A DNA stretch of 64,000 nucleotides, taken from NORP23 sp050302475 (GTDB taxonomy: Bacteria; Pseudomonadota; Alphaproteobacteria; Rhodobacterales; Rhodobacteraceae). The DNA is taken from contig JBNLBF010000004.1 in NCBI GenBank assembly GCA_050302475.1, positions 118,600-182,599 of the forward strand, given 5' to 3'. The notes under the pieces were generated by a model. It searched no databases. It was given only the letters and a program-made list of their open reading frames with translations, and was not told the DNA's origin. Made by a program: the position numbers and the translations under genes. This document shows positions 17,006-23,894 of the stretch, one piece after another (positions within the stretch are counted from its first letter, which is position 1; every line of letters starts with the position of its first letter).

Positions 17006-18519
17006 CAATCCACCAGTTTCGGGGGCTGACCATTTGCGAGCCAGCCTTCGCGTACCCGCTGATACAGCGCCTGATCACGCGGGTAAACTGCCCGAATTCG
17101 GTCGGCAAATTCCGGCGTCAGGATATCGTCCTTGGAGACAGGCTTTTCCGAGCGGTTATGTTGTTCCATCGACTGTAGAACAGCCTCCAACCCAGCAATC
17201 CGGCCATTGGCCACCTGCACCAGCTGTGTGCGAAAATCGCTTAGAAGGATCGGTGTCATCCCGAACAGCGCCGCCTTGCCGGTGACCGCGAATTGCGGCT
17301 TCCAGTGTGGGTTCACCTTGCCCTTGTCGCGCCGGATCCGGAAGGCAACAAACTTCAACAGCGAGTCGCAATTTTCCCGATGCTGATCAATCGTCAGATT
17401 GTCGCCATCATGGAAAACCCGATGCGTTTTCAACCGCTCCGCCACCCAAGGGAAAGCGTTTGGCCCCTTGCCGATTACCTTCTCGAAATACAGCGAGAAA
17501 AACCGGTCCACCGGGTCGCGAACGACGAAATAACTGACACCATCCCGCAGCTGGTCACGCGTCAGTTTCAGCGTCGTTGTAACCTCCGGCGTGTGTATAT
17601 TCATCGGATCGTCGAACTCTTCGCCGGTTTCCAGAATATGCAGCATGTTGCGCTGATAGGTCCGCCCGCATTTGTTGACCGTCACGCAGTAAATCGGGTG
17701 GCCTTTGGCGGTCATAACATTGATATGCGTATTGTCCGCCGGTACCAAATCGCGCCAAGGTTCCCATTCCTGCCGCGCAGCACGATAAAGCTCGACATCC
17801 GTGGAATAGACGTCCTCGATCCGTGCCCGCAAGGCATCATCCATAAGGTCAGTATTGGAAAAGGGACGCGGGATACGGTTACGTTCCTTCACGGACTGCA
17901 TCGCCTCGCGAATATCCGGAACCACCTCACCGATGAGCACGGGCAACTGCCAGTCCAACCCATCGAGCGTCAGATGTTTCAGGTTCAATCCTTCGACCCG
18001 TTTCAGACGAGAGCTTTGCCGCCGCCAGTGCGGGTTCACCGGCTCTTCGGTCTGGAAATCAAGATTCAGCGCCAGCCAGTCGATCAGTTTACGGCAATTC
18101 TCGCGATGGGCAGCAGCATCAAGGTCCCGCGACAGATCCAGTCCGACCTGCTCCGCCAGCAACTGGCGAACATCTTCGAAATTCCGCGGCCCGTCACCCC
18201 AGATTTTGTCGAAATAGAGCGATGCAAACCGGTCCACCGGATCGCGCAGGACCGTGAAAGCATGGGGACTGCTGGCGATCTTCGCTTCATCTTCGGATGT
18301 GCCTTTCCACAAGGCCCCGGCGGCATGGTGAATGTCGGCACCACTTTCGTGTTCTTCGCCGCTATCCAGATAGTGGAAGAGGTTCTTCAAGTATGTGCTG
18401 CCGCATTTGGTGATCGGTAGGTAATAGACGTCGGCGCGGCGCAAAGTCGTCATACGCTCTGCGGGGGAACGGCGATCCTCCGTCTCGGGCTTCTTGCGAA
18501 ACCAGCGCAGCAAGGTCAA
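17005..18519 (-). CDS. Tandem-duplicated sulfotransferase family 2 protein
   Basis: This 504-residue cytoplasmic protein is made of two homologous sulfotransferase-like units, about residues 30-245 and 265-500. Each has a 5'-phosphosulfate-type loop (TKCGSTYLKNLFH and NKCGRTYQRNMLH) and a 3'-phosphate motif (LRDPVDRFASLYFDKI and VRDPVDRFFSLYFEKV). Each also has HRENC and a VNPHW block. Such enzymes move sulfate from PAPS to glycans or other hydroxyl groups. Both units keep their core residues, so neither looks dead. The TTG start overlaps the rbfA stop; an ATG 22 codons downstream (18453) is an alternative. Target and need for two units are unknown. Confidence 0.85.
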   Translation of the reverse strand: MTLLRWFRKKPETEDRRSPAERMTTLRRADVYYLPITKCGSTYLKNLFHYLDSGEEHESGADIHHAAGALWKGTSEDEAKIASSPHAFTVLRDPVDRFASLYFDKIWGDGPRNFEDVRQLLAEQVGLDLSRDLDAAAHRENCRKLIDWLALNLDFQTEEPVNPHWRRQSSRLKRVEGLNLKHLTLDGLDWQLPVLIGEVVPDIREAMQSVKERNRIPRPFSNTDLMDDALRARIEDVYSTDVELYRAARQEWEPWRDLVPADNTHINVMTAKGHPIYCVTVNKCGRTYQRNMLHILETGEEFDDPMNIHTPEVTTTLKLTRDQLRDGVSYFVVRDPVDRFFSLYFEKVIGKGPNAFPWVAERLKTHRVFHDGDNLTIDQHRENCDSLLKFVAFRIRRDKGKVNPHWKPQFAVTGKAALFGMTPILLSDFRTQLVQVANGRIAGLEAVLQSMEQHNRSEKPVSKDDILTPEFADRIRAVYPRDQALYQRVREGWLANGQPPKLVD

Positions 18520-18914
18520 TCGCGCCCCAGGTCACGGCGGACCTTTTCATCATCCAGCAGACGGCGCGTCTCGTCCATCTGATCAAAACTCGGATCGGGG
18601 ATGAACCGCAATTCAGGCGAGAATTTCAGGCTCACCGCCTTGTTCACCGCCCGGCGCAATTCGCCCGTATTGCGATTAAGCGCCGCAATCACGCCATCCG
18701 TGTTCACACCCCCCAGTGGCAGCACAAATACCGTTGCATGACGCAGATCGGGTGAGGTCCGCACCTCCCCCACTGTCACGCTGACATGTGCCAGCTCCTC
18801 GTCATGGATATCACCACGCATCAGCGTATCCGCCAGCGCGCGGCGGATCAGCTCCGCGACCCGAAGCTGGCGTTGGGTGGGGGCTTTGCCCTGATGTGAT
18901 TTCTCTTTGGCCAT
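18516..18914 (-). CDS. rbfA: Ribosome-binding factor A
   Basis: RbfA is a KH-fold protein that binds the 30S precursor near the 16S 5' end and acts late in small-subunit maturation. The start AKEKSHQGKAPTQRQLRVAE, the block DPRLAHVSVTVGEVR-like (HDEELAHVSVTVGEVRTSPD) and the end LRFIPDPSFDQMDETRRLLD are characteristic. The ATG at 18914 gives 132 residues and the family N-terminus; the longer form from 18932 would add six unlikely residues. The gene is divergent from dapB and heads the overlapping chain to DUF1643. Confidence 0.95.
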   Translation of the reverse strand: MAKEKSHQGKAPTQRQLRVAELIRRALADTLMRGDIHDEELAHVSVTVGEVRTSPDLRHATVFVLPLGGVNTDGVIAALNRNTGELRRAVNKAVSLKFSPELRFIPDPSFDQMDETRRLLDDEKVRRDLGRD

Positions 18915-19007
18915 GGCCCGTAATCCCCCCACGCCAAAGCGAAGTCAAGCCATCCCCCCTTTGCAATGGTAAATTTCGGCGGTAAACCCGTCACAAAGGG
19001 GAATGGA

Positions 19008-19820
19008 ATGACAGAGACAATCGGGATGGCCATTGCCGGGGTTGCGGGCCGGATGGGGCAGATGCTGGCGCGTGCGGTCGACGAGAATCCGGCAACACAT
19101 ATCAGCGGCGCAACGGTGCGGCCGGGTCATGACTGGGTGGGCAAGGACCTTGGCGAATGCCTTGGCGGCGGCGCAAACGGTGTCATCGTTCAGGACGATC
19201 CGTTGGAGGTCATCGCCCATACCCATGCGCTATTGGATTTCACCACACCTGAGGCCACGCTCGCCAATGTCGAACTGGCCGCACAGGCGCGGATCACTCA
19301 TGTGATCGGCACCACGGGATTTTCGGACGAGGATCTGGTGAAGCTTTCCCCAGCCGGGCGACATGCTGTGATTGTCCGGGCCGGGAATTTCTCGCTGGGC
19401 GTGAACCTTCTGACCGTGCTGACGCGTCAGGTCGCAGCAGCACTGGGGTCTGACTATGACGTGGAAATTGTCGAGGCTCATCACAAGCACAAGGTCGATG
19501 CACCCTCTGGCACCGCGCTGATGCTGGGCGAAGCGGCGGCCGAAGGCCATGGCGACGCACTGAAAGATGTCGCTGACCGCGCCCGCGATGGCATCACCGG
19601 TGCCCGCCAACCCGGCGCCATCGGCTTCCACGCCATCCGTGGCGGGTCCGTGATCGGCGAACATGACGTGATTTTCGCCGGTGAAGGCGAGCGCTTGATC
19701 CTGTCCCACAAGGCCGACGACCGCCTGCTATTCGCCCGCGGCGCTGTCAAAGCTGCCCTATGGGGTCAGGACAAAAAGCCCGGCGAATACAATATGTTAA
19801 ACGTGTTGGGCTTGGAATAA
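19008..19820 (+). CDS. dapB: 4-hydroxy-tetrahydrodipicolinate reductase
   Basis: DapB reduces 4-hydroxy-tetrahydrodipicolinate with NAD(P)H in the lysine/diaminopimelate pathway. The 270-residue product has the dinucleotide-binding loop GVAGRMGQML at its start, IGTTGFSDEDL, GNFSLGVNLL and the catalytic EAHHKHKVDAPSGTAL block with the active His and Lys. The ATG at 19008 follows GGGGAATGGA and gives the family length, so the longer frame from 18966 was rejected. The last 34 codons have a partial second copy at 20486-20587. The C-terminus here (EYNMLNVLGLE) departs slightly from the D-rich ending I would expect for the family. Confidence 0.97.
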   Translation: MTETIGMAIAGVAGRMGQMLARAVDENPATHISGATVRPGHDWVGKDLGECLGGGANGVIVQDDPLEVIAHTHALLDFTTPEATLANVELAAQARITHVIGTTGFSDEDLVKLSPAGRHAVIVRAGNFSLGVNLLTVLTRQVAAALGSDYDVEIVEAHHKHKVDAPSGTALMLGEAAAEGHGDALKDVADRARDGITGARQPGAIGFHAIRGGSVIGEHDVIFAGEGERLILSHKADDRLLFARGAVKAALWGQDKKPGEYNMLNVLGLE

Positions 19821-20006
19821 GCTTACCCTGGTACTACAACCTAGGCGCGATTGATATTCTTATAATGCAATCTTTGGTGTAATATTGTTGCGCTAAACCC
19901 CGTTAACCCTTTAACAATATTTCTTAATAAAACCTTAATTTTATTCTCAAACCGACGAAAATTTTAGACAAACCTGTAGCTGTTCGTAACCAGTTCAGGT
20001 GTTGTC

Positions 20007-20318
20007 ATGAGTATCTTTTCTTCTGCCGCGCGGGCAGTAAAGCCGCGTACCGTTTCTATCATCCTCGGCTTGGCCATTGTTTCAGGCTGTTCAAATATGG
20101 GTCCCGGCGCGGATAAGATTGGCCATATGGCGGCCGGTGTAGCGGCATCAAAATATGTCACCCAACAAACCGGAAGCCCGTTGGCGGGTTGTGCCGCGTC
20201 TCTGTTTTTAGGTATCGCAAAAGAAGCTTACGACAGCACCGGTCGTGGTGTCGTGGACCGCAATGATGTTTATGCCACCATGTCGGGGGCAGGTTGCGCG
20301 TTCTCCTTTGCTTTCTGA
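20007..20318 (+). CDS. YfiM-like putative lipoprotein
   Basis: This 103-residue protein has a basic start, a hydrophobic stretch (TVSIILGLAIVSG) and a lipobox-type cysteine at GCSN, so it should be lipidated and periplasmic. The mature part, DKIGHMAAGVAASKY then LFLGIAKEAYDSTGRGVVDRNDVYATMSGA, matches the layout of YfiM/DUF2279-like lipoproteins: DK-x-x-H, a small-residue helix, then G-x-x-KE-x-YD and a terminal D/G helix. The function of that family is not established. The 186 bp upstream are strikingly AT-rich and probably hold its promoter. Confidence 0.75.
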   Translation: MSIFSSAARAVKPRTVSIILGLAIVSGCSNMGPGADKIGHMAAGVAASKYVTQQTGSPLAGCAASLFLGIAKEAYDSTGRGVVDRNDVYATMSGAGCAFSFAF

Positions 20319-20338
20319 GGCCAAGAGCCTTCGGAGAA

Positions 20339-20482
20339 TTAGGCGCTGCGGTTGCGAAAAACAGCCAGACCGACGCTCACCAACGCGCTACCCAAAAAGC
20401 CAGCGACCAGCGCCACAATCAGATTGGTGCCGCCCAGCGCCAATGACGTGATGACGTAAGCCGCCGCCCCGTCCAAAAAGCC
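20339..20482 (-). pseudogene. 3' fragment of a GlsB/YeaQ-family gene
   Basis: On the minus strand these 144 bp read GAAAYVITSLALGGTNL, then IVALVAGFLGSALVSVGLAV, then FRNRSA and a stop. This is clearly a paralogue of the intact membrane-protein gene at 23472-23735 (GAVAYVIVGLALGGTNLIVA). The first half of the gene, including start and first membrane helix, is missing, and homology stops at about 20482, where dapB-like sequence begins. No start codon or ribosome site is available, so it is a remnant. Confidence 0.85.
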
Positions 20483-20485
20483 GGT

Positions 20486-20587
20486 GACCGCCTGCTATTC
20501 GCCCGCGGCGCTGTCAAAGCCGCTCTATGGGGTCAGGACCAGAAGCCCGGTGAATATGACATGCTGGACGTGCTGGGCATGAAATAA
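20486..20587 (+). pseudogene. 3' fragment of a second dapB copy
   Basis: These 102 bp align without gaps to the last 102 bp of dapB (19719-19820). The first 35 bases are identical and by my count 14 differences lie in the remaining 67. The frame and stop are kept: DRLLFARGAVKAALWGQ then a variant tail EYDMLDVLGMK. The rest of dapB is absent. The 5' break abuts a 5'-truncated glsB-like fragment in the opposite orientation. Confidence 0.9.
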
Positions 20588-20612
20588 GGCCGCCCCGGTG
20601 TGGGACGGCCTT
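20586..20612. terminator. Hairpin between dapB remnant and barrel gene
   Basis: AAGGCCG-CCCC and GGGA-CGGCCTT form a stem of about 11 bp (one wobble) around a short loop. It follows the stop codons on both sides, but the U tract is weak in either direction, so termination is likely and not certain. Confidence 0.55.
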
Positions 20613-20623
20613 AATGCTTTGGA

Positions 20624-21229
20624 TCAGAACTTATAGCCAACCCGAAGCTGTGCTGAATGCACAATTGACGTCGATACCTGTCCGGGATTGTTAGTATCTC
20701 CGCTTACATCTCTGATCAGATATTCAAGACCGACAAACATGCTTGGCGAAATCAGATAGTCTACGCCAGCTCCGTAATTAAAGCCGGTGACATCCCAATT
20801 GGTGCCACTTGGGTAAGTATAATTACCCATCGTTCCACCTACGACACCATAAATCAGCGCGTTCCCGGCAACGTATCCAACGCGCGCCTTCGCATCTGCA
20901 AGGTAGGTAAACTCTTCTCCGGGAAAGCCGCTTAGCTCGGCGTCAGCCGTCGAATATGCAACTTCGCCACCATACACAAACGAGCCGTTCTGGAAGTTGT
21001 AACCGGCAAAAGCACCGTAGGACGCTGCCGGGACAAATTCGTATTGAGTTGGGATATCATTATACTCGTGATCTCCACTATCGTAACTAACCATACCTCC
21101 AGCATAAAACCCGCTCCAGTTCGTCACGCTCGCCATGATCGGAGCAGGTGCAACAGCAACCGGAGCCGGTCCATCCGCCAATGCAGAACTGGCGGCTAGA
21201 AGGGTAAAAGTGAAAATTTTCTTAAACAT
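20624..21229 (-). CDS. Outer-membrane beta-barrel protein (first paralogue)
   Basis: This 201-residue exported protein has a signal peptide ending near ALADG (residue 20). It then shows the pattern of an eight-stranded OmpA/Omp25-type barrel: WSGFYAGGMVSYDSG, FAGYNFQNGSFVYGGEVAYS, ARVGYVAGNALIYGVVGG, YGAGVDYLISPSMFVGLEYL, and the C-terminal strand QLRVGYKF ending in phenylalanine, the usual BAM recognition residue. A paralogue lies at 22685-23305. Specific function is unknown; alphaproteobacterial homologues are structural or adhesion-related surface proteins. It is convergent with the dapB remnant. Confidence 0.88.
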   Translation of the reverse strand: MFKKIFTFTLLAASSALADGPAPVAVAPAPIMASVTNWSGFYAGGMVSYDSGDHEYNDIPTQYEFVPAASYGAFAGYNFQNGSFVYGGEVAYSTADAELSGFPGEEFTYLADAKARVGYVAGNALIYGVVGGTMGNYTYPSGTNWDVTGFNYGAGVDYLISPSMFVGLEYLIRDVSGDTNNPGQVSTSIVHSAQLRVGYKF

Positions 21230-21562
21230 GATTTATCCTTTCAAAAACCTATTACCTGTCATGCCGCCAATTTATGCGACAATCTTAGTTGGCGATAAAT
21301 GTAGCAATTTTCATAAAATTTTCATATGAGAAACGCGCTCTTCGACAGATTCTGATTTCCCTGTGTCATATAAGTTTCATCGCCCCTAAAATATGCCCAT
21401 TTTTTCCGCAGCATTTCTACCATTGGAAGAGCGTTAACGCCTGCGGAAATACCGCCGGATTGTAAAACAAACTCACAATAAGACTTTTTTAGCTTTCCCC
21501 CTTTATTTCTCTGCGCCTATCGCCATTTTTCCGTCGGTGGTGAGTGTGCAGGAGTGTTTATT
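21230..21562. other. 333-bp intergenic region with a nested dyad
   Basis: This AT-rich spacer separates two divergent genes, the barrel gene and the Hint gene, and should hold both promoters. Its clearest element is a pair of nested inverted repeats: TTCCGCAG (21404-21411) matches CTGCGGAA (21441-21448), and the perfect palindrome GCGTTAACGC (21431-21440) lies immediately inside the right arm. No ORF, tRNA or terminator was seen. Confidence 0.6.
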
Positions 21563-22609
21563 ATGGCCGATGGTTCTATCGTCCTGAATGCCAATCAGAT
21601 TCTTACGGATTTCGACATTGGCACCAAAAGCGAGGGGCATGGGCAAGGGGAGTTGACGGTAAATTCCGGCAGCAGCGTCTTTGAATCGGACGATATTATT
21701 GTCATCAATATGCAGGGTCTTGACGGCGATGGTCAGATCACACCCGACAGCCGGACTTATTCAGTTGTCGTCTATGATAATGTCGCTGACTACCATACCG
21801 AGACGCCGAAATATTCCTATATCTCGCAAAATGCCGTGGGTCAGAATATCCAAAGCGGGGTCAGCGGTCTGGGCGATAGTTATGCGCGATTGCATGTCAA
21901 TGCGTTCAACGCGTTCCCGCCCGATGCGCCCGACCTGAACCAGATGTTTATTTTCGCGATCGACATCCATTCGGCGCTGGCATCCGGACCGGTGCGGTTC
22001 AAAACTATCGAACCGGGGGGTGACGGAAATTTCAACGGCGACTCCACCCCGATCTGTTTTTGCGCGGGAACCCCGATCCTGACCGAAACCGGTTCGCAGC
22101 TGGTCGAGGAATTGCGCATCGGGGATAAAGTCTTAACCCGCGATCATGGTTATCAGTCGATCCGCTGGATCGGACACACAACCCGCCCGGCTTTCGGGAA
22201 AATGGCCCCGGTGGAATTCGCTGTTGGTACCATCAGCAATGATGCGCCATTGCGTGTCTCTCAGCAGCACCGCATCTTGCTGACCGACTGGCGCGCCGAA
22301 TTGATGTTCGGGGCCGATGCCGTTCTGGTCCCCGCCAAAGCCCTGATCAATGATCAATCCGTCCGACTGCGCGAGGGCGGTCATGTGGACTATTTCCACA
22401 TTATGTTTGATCGGCATACACTTGTGATGGCCGCCGGGTGCTGGTCCGAGAGCTTCTATCCCGGTGACACGGGTATCACCAGTCTTGACCACGATACCCG
22501 ACAGGAGTTGTTGACCTTGTTCCCGACCCTCCCGAACGCACGCAAGCCTACGTCCACGATCCTTCCGGTTCTGAAACCCTATGAACTGAGTGCGATTTAC
22601 ACACATTGA
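21563..22609 (+). CDS. Hint-domain (hedgehog/intein-type) protein
   Basis: This 348-residue protein has an N-terminal beta-rich region (residues 1-160, e.g. YSVVVYDNVADYHTETPKY) and a Hint_2-type domain from about 165. The latter starts CFCAGTPILTETGSQLVEEL, then GDKVLTRDHGYQSIRWIGH, LRVSQQHRILL and FDRHTLVMAAGCWSESFYPG. The Hint nucleophile cysteine and the QQHR histidine block are present. Hint domains catalyse N-S acyl shift; in secreted rhodobacterial proteins they occur with calcium-binding repeats, absent here. AGGAG sits 8 bp before the ATG at 21563, so an upstream GTG (21554) is less likely. Confidence 0.87.
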   Translation: MADGSIVLNANQILTDFDIGTKSEGHGQGELTVNSGSSVFESDDIIVINMQGLDGDGQITPDSRTYSVVVYDNVADYHTETPKYSYISQNAVGQNIQSGVSGLGDSYARLHVNAFNAFPPDAPDLNQMFIFAIDIHSALASGPVRFKTIEPGGDGNFNGDSTPICFCAGTPILTETGSQLVEELRIGDKVLTRDHGYQSIRWIGHTTRPAFGKMAPVEFAVGTISNDAPLRVSQQHRILLTDWRAELMFGADAVLVPAKALINDQSVRLREGGHVDYFHIMFDRHTLVMAAGCWSESFYPGDTGITSLDHDTRQELLTLFPTLPNARKPTSTILPVLKPYELSAIYTH

Positions 22610-22638
22610 AGGCCTCTGCCGTCCAGTAGCTCACATGC

Positions 22639-22666
22639 AAAGACCGCCCTGATTTGGGCGGTCTTT
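22639..22666. terminator. Bidirectional intrinsic terminator
   Basis: AAAGACCGCCC / GGGCGGTCTTT with a 6-base loop sits between the convergent Hint and second barrel genes. A and T tracts flank it on both sides. Confidence 0.88.
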
Positions 22667-22684
22667 CAAAGATTTTAAGCGATA

Positions 22685-23305
22685 TCAGAAGCGGTAACCA
22701 ACTCGCAATTCGATAGACTCAAGCGGCGCCACGATCGAAAACGGCGCATAAATTACGAAATCACCTTCAAGGTCACGGATCAGGTATTCGGCCCCTACAA
22801 ATATGTTGTTGGTAACCATGTAGTCCACCCCGACTCCATAGCTGATCCCGCTGGTCGTGATATCTTCCGGGGGTCCTCCTGTTGGGTCGTTCCATTGTCC
22901 CATCGAATATCCAAGCGAACCGAACAACAGCGCATCGCCAAGCGCATAGCCAACGCGGCCTTTCAGATCAAGGACACCCGTATAACCGGAATCGATAGAC
23001 GAGCGAACATCTCCGGTCAGATAGGCAATCTCTGCACCGTATACGAGGCTGCCCGACTGGAAATTATACCCTGCAACGACTCCATATTGGGTCGCGTCAC
23101 CCTCCCACGGTCCGTTAGCGAATGCACCGCCTACGTAATAGTCTACCGTAACACTGCTGCTGGCGACGACTCCGCCAACATATGCGCCGCTCCAGTCCGT
23201 CACACTCGGTGCAATCATTGGCGCGGCGACGGCGACAGGTCCCGGACCATCAGCGGCGGCTGTGCCAGCGACTAATATTGCTGCCAGAAAAGACTTCTTG
23301 AACAT
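22685..23305 (-). CDS. Outer-membrane beta-barrel protein (second paralogue)
   Basis: This is a 206-residue exported barrel, closely parallel to the protein at 20624-21229. Shared features are the MFKK start, signal peptide ending near AAADGPGPVAVAA, WSGAYVGGVVASS, VVAGYNFQSGSLVYGAEIAY, GRVGYALGDALLFGSLGYS, YGVGVDYMVTNNIFVGAEYLIRD and a terminal LRVGYRF strand. The paralogues are minus-strand genes on either side of the Hint gene, suggesting a local duplication. The ligand or interaction partner is unknown. AGGGGAATATT precedes the ATG at the usual distance. Confidence 0.88.
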   Translation of the reverse strand: MFKKSFLAAILVAGTAAADGPGPVAVAAPMIAPSVTDWSGAYVGGVVASSSVTVDYYVGGAFANGPWEGDATQYGVVAGYNFQSGSLVYGAEIAYLTGDVRSSIDSGYTGVLDLKGRVGYALGDALLFGSLGYSMGQWNDPTGGPPEDITTSGISYGVGVDYMVTNNIFVGAEYLIRDLEGDFVIYAPFSIVAPLESIELRVGYRF

Positions 23306-23414
23306 AATATTCCCCTCGTTGGATCTGCCATAACCTCCGAGGTTCGTGGAGACATAGCAACAAAAGGCCGCGACCTCCGGCCATTATCCTTGGTCACTGT
23401 TACGCTACGGCAAC

Positions 23415-23446
23415 AAAAAACGGGCCGAAAGCCACCGCTTTCGACC
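23415..23446 (-). terminator. Terminator after the GlsB-family gene
   Basis: On the minus strand GGTCGAAAGC and GCTTTCGGCC pair across a 4-base loop, followed by CG and six T. It lies 25 bp after the stop of the 23472-23735 gene. Confidence 0.75.
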
Positions 23447-23471
23447 TATTTCATGCAAATATCTGGGATCT

Positions 23472-23735
23472 TCAGTCCTCGCCGCTACCTGTCCGGTTGC
23501 GGACCACGCCCAGACCGACCCGGATCAGCGCGCCACCCAGGAACCCGGCGACAAATGCCACGATCAGGTTCGTGCCGCCCAGCGCCAGTCCGACGATCAC
23601 GTAGGCCACTGCACCACCCAGGAACCCCATGATCGCATTGCCGATAAAGCCGAATGATTTATCCTCGCCGATCGGGGGAACCAACACGCCCGCAATGACA
23701 CCGCCCGCAAGGCTAAGGATTAGAAACAAATACAT
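23472..23735 (-). CDS. GlsB/YeaQ/YmgE family stress-response membrane protein
   Basis: This is an 87-residue inner-membrane protein with three hydrophobic helices: YLFLILSLAGGVIAGVLV, then FIGNAIMGFLGGAVAYVIVG and TNLIVAFVAGFLGGALIRVG. The GNAIMGFLGG glycine block is typical of the transglycosylase-associated family. The role is not established beyond stress association. The ATG at 23733-23735 gives the family length; a longer upstream frame is spurious. A truncated paralogue of this gene lies at 20339-20482. Confidence 0.9.
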   Translation of the reverse strand: MYLFLILSLAGGVIAGVLVPPIGEDKSFGFIGNAIMGFLGGAVAYVIVGLALGGTNLIVAFVAGFLGGALIRVGLGVVRNRTGSGED

Positions 23736-23894
23736 TGTTATCTCCGTTTTACTCTCCCTCACCGGTCTTTGCCGGTGCGGCAACGCTAACATGTGACCCA
23801 ACGTCATGCCAAAGCTTTTTATTCGCCCTAGAGTTGATTCTGCTGACGCTGCGTTGTGCGTGACATTATTGCAACCTTGGGTCATTCTCCGGAT

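Noticed and set aside
23794..23806. A Crp-like half site near the glsB promoter
   Set aside because: TGTGA is followed by a poorly spaced TCAT and does not fit the N6 consensus.
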